DNA of 64,000 nucleotides from Micromonospora echinospora (GTDB lineage: Bacteria; Actinomycetota; Actinomycetes; Mycobacteriales; Micromonosporaceae). Position 1 is the stretch's first letter; the number at the start of each line of letters is the position of its first letter. The translations under genes and the position numbers were made by a program. The stretch spans positions 4,428,001 to 4,492,000 of the forward strand of contig NZ_JACHJC010000001.1 in NCBI RefSeq assembly GCF_014203425.1, read 5' to 3'. The notes under the pieces are model-generated. The model saw only the letters and a program-made list of their open reading frames with translations. It did not search any database and was not told the origin of the DNA. Below are positions 59,354 to 64,000 of the stretch, piece after piece.

Positions 59354-60052
59354 TCAGGCGACCGGCGTGGCGTGCACCGGGTCCAGCTCCATCAGCGTGG
59401 TGTCGTCCAGGTCGTACCCGATCGCGTTGTGCACGGCGACCACGCCCGCTACCTGCCCGGCCAGGCGGCCGGCGAGCTCGACGGCGCTGCGCCGGTCCAG
59501 CCGTCCGTCCATGGTGACCTCGCCGCCGCGCACCTGCACCGTGACCAGTCCGTCGCGTACCGACAGCACCCGGCGCAGCACCTCGTGCACCACCTCCTCG
59601 CGGATCTCCGCGTCGGTGCGCAGGTGCACCCGGAGCAGGTCACCGCGGGTGACGATGCCGGACAGCCGGCCCAGGTCGTCCAGCACCGGCACCCGCTTGA
59701 CCGCCTCGCGGTCCATCAGCCGGGCCGTCGCGGCGAGCGAGGCGCGTTCGTGGGTGGTGACCGGCGGGGCGGTCATGAGGTCCCCGGCCACCAGCGCGTC
59801 GGCCTTCTCCCGCGCGGTACGGCGCCGCCGCCCCTCGAACACCCGGCGCTCGTCCGGGTGACCGGCCCGCTCCACCTTGTGCAGCAGGTCCGCCTCGGAG
59901 ATCACGCCGAGCACCCGGTGGAACGAGTCGACCACCGGCACCCCGCTGATCCGCTTGCGCACCAGCACGTCGACGATCTCGCGGTACGGGGTCTGCTCCG
60001 TCACCGCCGCGACGTCCCTGGTCATCACGTCGGCCACCTGCCACGTCCTCAT
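59354..60052 (-). CDS. CBS-CBS-BON domain protein
   Basis: AGGAGG lies five bases before ATG 60052. The 232-residue protein has two CBS motifs (VADVMTRDVAAVTEQTPYREIVDVLVRKRISGVPVVD and VAGDLMTAPPVTTHERASLAATARLMDREAVKRVPVLD) and a BON domain ('VLSVRDGLVTVQVRGGEVTMDGRLDRRSAVELAGRLAGQVAGVVAVHN'). CBS pairs bind adenine nucleotides; BON domains bind phospholipids. Such genes are often in hypoxia/dormancy regulons. It is divergent from a DoxX-type gene with a DevR-like box midway. Confidence 0.92.
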   Translation of the reverse strand: MRTWQVADVMTRDVAAVTEQTPYREIVDVLVRKRISGVPVVDSFHRVLGVISEADLLHKVERAGHPDERRVFEGRRRRTAREKADALVAGDLMTAPPVTTHERASLAATARLMDREAVKRVPVLDDLGRLSGIVTRGDLLRVHLRTDAEIREEVVHEVLRRVLSVRDGLVTVQVRGGEVTMDGRLDRRSAVELAGRLAGQVAGVVAVHNAIGYDLDDTTLMELDPVHATPVA

Positions 60053-60159
60053 CACGACCTCCTCGTGCCGGCCCTTCACCTACGACCGTAAGCGGCCACG
60101 AACGCCCTGGTCAGGGGCGGCGGACCGGTGGGGACGGGCCGACCGGACCGGGTACGGAC

Positions 60160-60173
60160 GGGACCAATGACCC
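60160..60173. promoter_or_regulatory. DevR/DosR-like box
   Basis: GGGACCAATGACCC matches 12 of 14 core bases of the DevR consensus GGGACTWWWGTCCC. It lies 108-121 bp from the CBS-BON start and 106-119 bp from the DoxX start. An 11-bp inverted repeat GGGCCGACCGG/CCGGTCGGCCC flanks it. Confidence 0.5.
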
Positions 60174-60278
60174 GGTCACCAGGGCACCGGTCGGCCCTGC
60201 TCCGCGACGCCGCGCGGCGGTGGAATGAATGTGCCACCGGAAAGCGCGGTGCGAGGCACAGGAAGGGACGTGGAGACC

Positions 60279-60833
60279 ATGACCGCGACAATCGAGCGGA
60301 CCCCCGCCGTCACCACCGCACCGGCGGCCGAGATCGAGACCACCCGGCAGAAGGCCACCCGGTACGTGTGGGCCGGTCTGCGGCTCGCGCTGGGCTGGGT
60401 GTTCCTCTGGGCCTTCCTCGACAAGATGTTCGGCCTCGGCCACGAGACCCCGGCGAAGAACGCCTGGATCAACGGCGGCAGCCCGACCAAGGGCTTCCTG
60501 GGCAACGCGGTGGAGGGCCCCTTCGCCGGCTTCTACCAGGGCCTGGCCGGCGCGGCCTGGGCGGACTGGCTGTTCATGCTCGGCCTGCTCGGCATCGGTG
60601 TCGCGCTGATGCTCGGCATCGGCATCCGGCTCGCCGCCGTCGCCGGCGGACTGCTCCTGATCCTGATGTGGACGGCCGTGCTGCCCCCGGCGAACAACCC
60701 CTTCATGGACGACCACCTCATCTACGCGGGTCTGCTGGCCGGTCTGGCCCTGGTGGGCGCCGGCAACACCCTCGGCCTCGGCCGGGTCTGGGCGAAGCTC
60801 CCCCTGGTCCAGCGGCTCCCCTGGCTGAAGTGA
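60279..60833 (+). CDS. DoxX-like membrane protein
   Basis: The 184-residue protein has four membrane helices (about 28-48, 82-104, 108-128 and 145-165). The pattern 'VWAGLRLALGWVFLWAFLDKMFGLG' is typical of the DoxX/thiosulfate-quinone-reductase-related family. A GGAG box sits near ATG 60279. Position opposite a CBS-BON gene and a DevR-like box suggests a stress- or low-oxygen-linked role. Substrate is unknown. Confidence 0.82.
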   Translation: MTATIERTPAVTTAPAAEIETTRQKATRYVWAGLRLALGWVFLWAFLDKMFGLGHETPAKNAWINGGSPTKGFLGNAVEGPFAGFYQGLAGAAWADWLFMLGLLGIGVALMLGIGIRLAAVAGGLLLILMWTAVLPPANNPFMDDHLIYAGLLAGLALVGAGNTLGLGRVWAKLPLVQRLPWLK

Positions 60834-60848
60834 CCAGCTCGCCCCGGA

Positions 60849-60883
60849 GCGGGCGTCGCCGAGAGGCGACGCCCGCTTCTTCG
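60849..60883 (+). terminator. Terminator after the DoxX gene
   Basis: A perfect 12-bp stem GCGGGCGTCGCC/GGCGACGCCCGC with a GAGA loop is followed by TTCTTCG, 15 bp beyond the stop. Confidence 0.85.
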
Positions 60884-60984
60884 TGTCCCCGCCACGCCGG
60901 TGTGCGGGGACCGGCGCGTATCGGCCGGTCGCGATCCGGCAGGATCGACGGTGACCACACCGTCAGCACCCGAGGAGACCGTTC

Positions 60985-61353
60985 ATGGACAAGCCCCAGG
61001 TCGGCCCGATCGAGGGCGCGCCGCCCGCCGATCTGGTCGTCGAGGACATCACCGTCGGCGACGGCCCGGAGGCCCGCCCGGGCCAACTGGTGAGCGTGCA
61101 CTACGTGGGCGTGGCCCACTCGAACGGCCGCGAGTTCGACGCCTCGTGGAACCGGGGTGAGACGTTCGAGTTCCCGCTCGGCGGCGGCCAGGTCATCGCC
61201 GGCTGGGACCAGGGCGTCGTCGGCATGAAGGTCGGCGGCCGGCGCAAGCTCACCATCCCGCCGCACCTGGGCTACGGTGCCCGCGGCGCCGGCGGCGTCA
61301 TCAAGCCGAACGAGACGCTCGTCTTCGTGGTGGACCTGCTCGGCGTTCGCTGA
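60985..61353 (+). CDS. FKBP-type peptidyl-prolyl isomerase
   Basis: The 122-residue protein is a single FKBP domain: VSVHYVGVAHSNGREFDASW, 'FPLGGGQVIAGWDQGVVGMKVGGRRKLTIPPHLGYG' and 'ETLVFVVDLLGV'. Active-site Tyr, Asp, Phe, Trp and Tyr residues are present. It has no signal peptide, so it acts in the cytoplasm. A GAGGAGACCG sequence precedes the ATG. A 9-bp hairpin (ACCGGGCCG / CGGCCCGGT, 61367-61399) downstream is a probable terminator. Confidence 0.94.
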   Translation: MDKPQVGPIEGAPPADLVVEDITVGDGPEARPGQLVSVHYVGVAHSNGREFDASWNRGETFEFPLGGGQVIAGWDQGVVGMKVGGRRKLTIPPHLGYGARGAGGVIKPNETLVFVVDLLGVR

Positions 61354-61446
61354 GCGTCAGCCGTTCACCGGGCCGTCGGCTACATGCCGGCGGCCCGGTC
61401 CGCGCTCAGGCCGGGTGCCCGCTCGGGCCGCCGCTCGCTCGCTCGC

Positions 61447-61806
61447 TCAGGCTGCGGCGCAGGTCACCAGCTCGCGGGAGCGGTCGGAGCGGCGCACGGG
61501 CAGGACCCGCTGCAGGCCGGTCACCCGCAGCACGCGGGCCACCACCGGGTCGGGATCGACGAGCACCAGCTCGCCGCCGCGGGCACGCACGCGCAGGTGG
61601 GTGGCGACGAGCGCGCGGACACCGGCGGCGGACAGCAGCCGCACACCGGACAGATCGACCCGCAGCACCGGCCGCGCCGGCGCCGCCCAGAGCGCGGCCC
61701 GGAACGCCGCCACGGTGGCGATGTCGATCTCGCCGACCGGACAGAGTTCGACCACGTGATCGTGCACGTCCATCGTCACGTGGAAGCGGTCGCCCGTGTG
61801 TCCCAT
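61447..61806 (-). CDS. STAS-domain anti-sigma factor antagonist
   Basis: In this 119-residue protein, 'VVELCPVGEIDIATVAAFRAAL', 'LRVDLSGVRLLSAAGVRALVATHLRVR' and a C-terminal helix match SpoIIAA/RsbV-type STAS proteins. The conserved Ser in LLSAAGV is the phosphorylation site used by anti-sigma kinases. The partner kinase is not in the window. ATG 61806 chosen; ATG 61836 would add ten residues and neither has a strong ribosome-binding site. It may work with general stress sigma factors. Confidence 0.88.
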   Translation of the reverse strand: MGHTGDRFHVTMDVHDHVVELCPVGEIDIATVAAFRAALWAAPARPVLRVDLSGVRLLSAAGVRALVATHLRVRARGGELVLVDPDPVVARVLRVTGLQRVLPVRRSDRSRELVTCAAA

Positions 61807-61991
61807 GCGCTCGAACCTACCCGCGCCCACCGACATTTCCCGACGTCGCGGCGGGGGTTCCGGGTAGCGCCGGGGTACCGACCCCGAGCCGTCTCAGGGT
61901 CATCCCGCAGCTGCCGCGCCACGCCGCGCGGGGCGTGGCGAAACGCCGTCGGAGACTGCCGTCCGGGACGTCTCGGGGCCACAATGAGCCG

Positions 61992-63011
61992 ATGGCCGTC
62001 CCGCGCCCACGCGCCCCACTGCTGATCCGGCCGGTCCGCGAGCCGGCGACCGTGCCGCCGCCGCTGACCGGCCCCTGGGCGCCCGAGGACACCCGGCTCG
62101 ACCGGGCCGACCTGCTGCCGTTGCCGGCCGGCGGGCACGGGCCGGAGGACGTCGTCGTCGACGCCGACGGCCGGGTGGTCAGCGGCGACGAGGGCGGCCG
62201 GCTCTGGTGGTGGCCGGCCGACGCGCCGGCCGGCACCCGCCCCACGCTTCTCGCCGAGACCGGCGGGCGGCCGCTGGGCATCGAACGCGATCCGGCCGAC
62301 GGCGGGCTGCTCGTCTGCGACGCGTACCGGGGACTGCTGCGGGTCGACCCCGCCGGCGTGGTGCACGAGCTGACCGGGACCGCCCCGCCGGTGCACCTGG
62401 CCGACAACGCCGCCGTCGCGAGCGACGGCACCGTCTACTTCACCGACTCCTCCGACCGGTTTCCGCTCTCGCACTGGAAGCGGGACCTGCTGGAGCACCG
62501 GCCCAACGGACGGGTGCTGGCCTACGACAGGCGCACCGGGCGCACCGACGTGGTGGCCGACGGGCTCTACTTCCCCAACGGGCTGGCGCTCACCCCGGAC
62601 GAGTCGGCGCTGATGCTCGCCGAGACCGCCACCCACCGGCTGCTCCGGGTCGACCTGCCGGGCGGGCGGGCCACAGTGCTGACCGACCTGCCGGCATACC
62701 CGGACAACATCTCCGCGGTCGGTGACGGGACGTACTGGGTCGCGTTGCCCAGCCCTCGGCTGGCGGCGATGGAACGGCTGCTGCCGCATCCGCGCGTCCG
62801 CCAGCTCGTCGCGCTGCTGCCCGGGGCGGTGCAGCCGCGGCCGCGCCGCTACGGGCTGGTCGCGCTGGTCGACGGCGCGGGGCGGGTGCTGCGGACGCTG
62901 CACGGCCCCAGCGGGGCGTACCCGATGGTCACCGGCGTGCGACAGCACGGCCGCCGGCTCTGGCTGGGCAGCCTGACCGCGACCGGGGTGGCCCGCGTCG
63001 ACCTGGACTGA
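61992..63011 (+). CDS. SMP-30/strictosidine-synthase-like six-bladed propeller protein
   Basis: The 339-residue protein shows GPEDVVVDADGRVVSG, 'GRPLGIERDPADGGLLVCDAYRGLLRVD', ADNAAVASDGTVYFTDSS, LYFPNGLALTPDESALMLAE and GTYWVALPSPR, typical of strictosidine synthase and gluconolactonase-like propellers. NG in PNGLAL and Asp/Glu residues fit the central metal site. Bacterial members are mostly lactonases or esterases; the substrate is unknown. ATG 61992 follows a weak box. Confidence 0.85.
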   Translation: MAVPRPRAPLLIRPVREPATVPPPLTGPWAPEDTRLDRADLLPLPAGGHGPEDVVVDADGRVVSGDEGGRLWWWPADAPAGTRPTLLAETGGRPLGIERDPADGGLLVCDAYRGLLRVDPAGVVHELTGTAPPVHLADNAAVASDGTVYFTDSSDRFPLSHWKRDLLEHRPNGRVLAYDRRTGRTDVVADGLYFPNGLALTPDESALMLAETATHRLLRVDLPGGRATVLTDLPAYPDNISAVGDGTYWVALPSPRLAAMERLLPHPRVRQLVALLPGAVQPRPRRYGLVALVDGAGRVLRTLHGPSGAYPMVTGVRQHGRRLWLGSLTATGVARVDLD

Positions 63012-63020
63012 GCACGGCAC

Positions 63021-63050
63021 GGGGCCGGCCGCGCGACGCGGGCCGGCCCC
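63021..63050. terminator. Bidirectional terminator
   Basis: GGGGCCGGCC / GGCCGGCCCC forms a 10-bp stem with a 10-nt loop between two convergent genes. Confidence 0.6.
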
Positions 63051-63070
63051 GGGGCCGTTCCTCCCCTGGT

Positions 63071-64000
63071 TCAGCCGCCGCTGTTGCTCCGCGACGGGGC
63101 CGGGGCCGGGGCCGGTGACGACCCGCCGGCCACCGCGCCCGGGTGCGGCGTGGCGCTCTGCGTGGGCTTCAGCCCCGCCGGTACGGGCAGCGCGCTGCCC
63201 TTGGCGAACTCGTCCCAGCTGACGTTCCAGGCGGTGAAGCCGTTGCCCTGGTCGAGTTTCACCTCGGTGCCCCGCACTGTGACCAGGTCACCGACCTGCG
63301 TGACGCCCATCAGCCAGTCCGCGGCGGTGGCCGAGACGTTCGTGCAGCCGTGCGAGACGTTTGTGCTCCCCTGGTCCCCCTCCGACCAGGGCGCCGAGTG
63401 GATGAACTCGCCGCCCCAGGTCAGCCGCTGCGCGTCGTCCACGTCGACCACGTAGCCGCCGTTGGGCTCGCCCCGGGTGTCGAACGTGGTGTGCTCGTGC
63501 TTCTCCATGATCACCATGGTGCCGCTGGACGTCGGCGTGCTCGCCTTGCCGAGACTGACCGGGATCTTCTTGAGCACCTTGCCGTCCTGGTAGACGGTCA
63601 TCTGCTTGGTCTCGTTGTCGATGTCGAGCGTCATCTGCCGGCCGACCTTGGCGGTGGCGACGCGGTCCGAGTCGCCGATCGTCTCCTTGCCGATGGGCAG
63701 CCCCTGCAGCGCGCTACGGACACTGATCTTCGTGCCCGGCTTCCAGCGGTCGGGCGCCCGGTACTCCGCCTGCTTGCCGTCGGCCACCCACGACCAGGTG
63801 CCCGGCTGCGGCGGATCGGTCTTCACGAACAACCGGCGCTGGACGTCCGCGCGCGCCTCCTTCGGAATCGGCGGGTCGAATCCGAGCACGACCGGCATTG
63901 CCGTCCCGTACGTCTGATTCGGCCGGAAATACAATTCGCTGGTGACGGCCGGTTTGGTGGACTTGGCCATCGTCGTGAACGTCGTCTTCTGCGTGGCGGT
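63071..64000 (-). CDS. L,D-transpeptidase (YkuD), 5' partial
   Basis: The frame runs past the right window edge. An Ig-like domain (with 'VVLGFDPPIPKEARADVQRRLFVK') precedes the YkuD domain, as in LdtMt2. Catalytic signature: HSAPWSEGD, then VSHGCTNVS with the nucleophile Cys. It cross-links peptidoglycan by 3-3 bonds, outside the membrane. The visible C terminus is Ser/Ala/Pro-rich. Signal peptide or lipobox lies beyond the window. Confidence 0.93.
   Translation of the reverse strand, partial: TATQKTTFTTMAKSTKPAVTSELYFRPNQTYGTAMPVVLGFDPPIPKEARADVQRRLFVKTDPPQPGTWSWVADGKQAEYRAPDRWKPGTKISVRSALQGLPIGKETIGDSDRVATAKVGRQMTLDIDNETKQMTVYQDGKVLKKIPVSLGKASTPTSSGTMVIMEKHEHTTFDTRGEPNGGYVVDVDDAQRLTWGGEFIHSAPWSEGDQGSTNVSHGCTNVSATAADWLMGVTQVGDLVTVRGTEVKLDQGNGFTAWNVSWDEFAKGSALPVPAGLKPTQSATPHPGAVAGGSSPAPAPAPSRSNSGG

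Noticed and set aside
61430..61450. Tetranucleotide run CGCT
   Set aside because: Four units only; no sign of a CRISPR or phase-variable gene.
1..64000. CRISPR array, integrase, transposase or phage genes
   Set aside because: None seen; no regularly spaced direct repeats and no recombinase motifs in any translated frame.

Overview
This is a gene-dense, very GC-rich chromosomal segment from an actinomycete. Lsr2, an HspR-type operator at lon, an ergothioneine cluster, a BY-kinase exopolysaccharide cluster, a sortase-type LPVTG protein and LacI/GH43/acetyl-xylan esterase genes fit Micromonosporaceae (Micromonospora-like). That placement comes from gene content and is not proven. No integron, phage, transposase, CRISPR array or complete mobile element is seen. 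One tRNA gene is present.

Layout. 1-1.6 kb: end of a divergent malonyltransferase-like gene, then a three-gene DUF2975/HTH/small-membrane-protein operon with a consensus, apparently leaderless promoter. 1.6-3.2 kb: rtcB (RNA ligase) directly downstream of a tRNA-Glu(CTC) gene, and an isolated 38-codon gene with its own promoter and terminator. 3.3-9 kb: HAD hydrolase, esterase, DinB-like, VanX-like dipeptidase, acetyl-xylan esterase and a LacI regulator with an operator-like palindrome. 9-14 kb: two paralogous D,D-carboxypeptidases flanking a translationally coupled deacetylase and glycosyltransferase, then a small phosphatase. 14.2-22.1 kb: exopolysaccharide/surface cluster (LPVTG protein, DUF4012 protein, GT4, LMW phosphatase, Wzz/BY-kinase, FlaA1-type dehydratase). 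22.3-24.4 kb: NhaA and a GDT1-type Mn transporter under a yybP-ykoY riboswitch. 24.5-28.8 kb: egtABCD, with no egtE. 28.9-33.3 kb: ECF sigma factor with a membrane partner, a divergent Ser/Thr kinase, a decayed gene fragment with an inverted repeat, and DUF305.

33.3-49 kb: a consensus Crp-type site before an LVIVD-repeat secreted protein; an orphan HflX N-domain protein; an Ntn-hydrolase lipoprotein; transglutaminase; asnB with a DUF5715 partner; a P450/PEP-mutase operon and an ArsR-like regulator, each preceded by the same 18-bp operator at the same distance from its start codon; a large GH43 protein; a short inositol-phosphate-synthase homologue; a 2H phosphoesterase; and a NarL-type two-component system. 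49-64 kb: membrane protein, DEAD-box helicase, lon with a HAIR element, lsr2, a secreted Asn/Gly-rich protein, DICT-domain protein, BtuF-like protein, CBS-BON and DoxX genes divergent around a DevR-like box, FKBP, STAS, a six-bladed propeller protein and an L,D-transpeptidase cut by the window edge.

Convergent gene pairs are often separated by long, perfect GC-rich hairpins. The best new leads are the twin operators around the P450 operon, the rtcB-tRNA-small-gene block and the short regulatory palindromes in divergent promoters. Positions and repeats were read by eye. Functions are family-level inferences from motifs.
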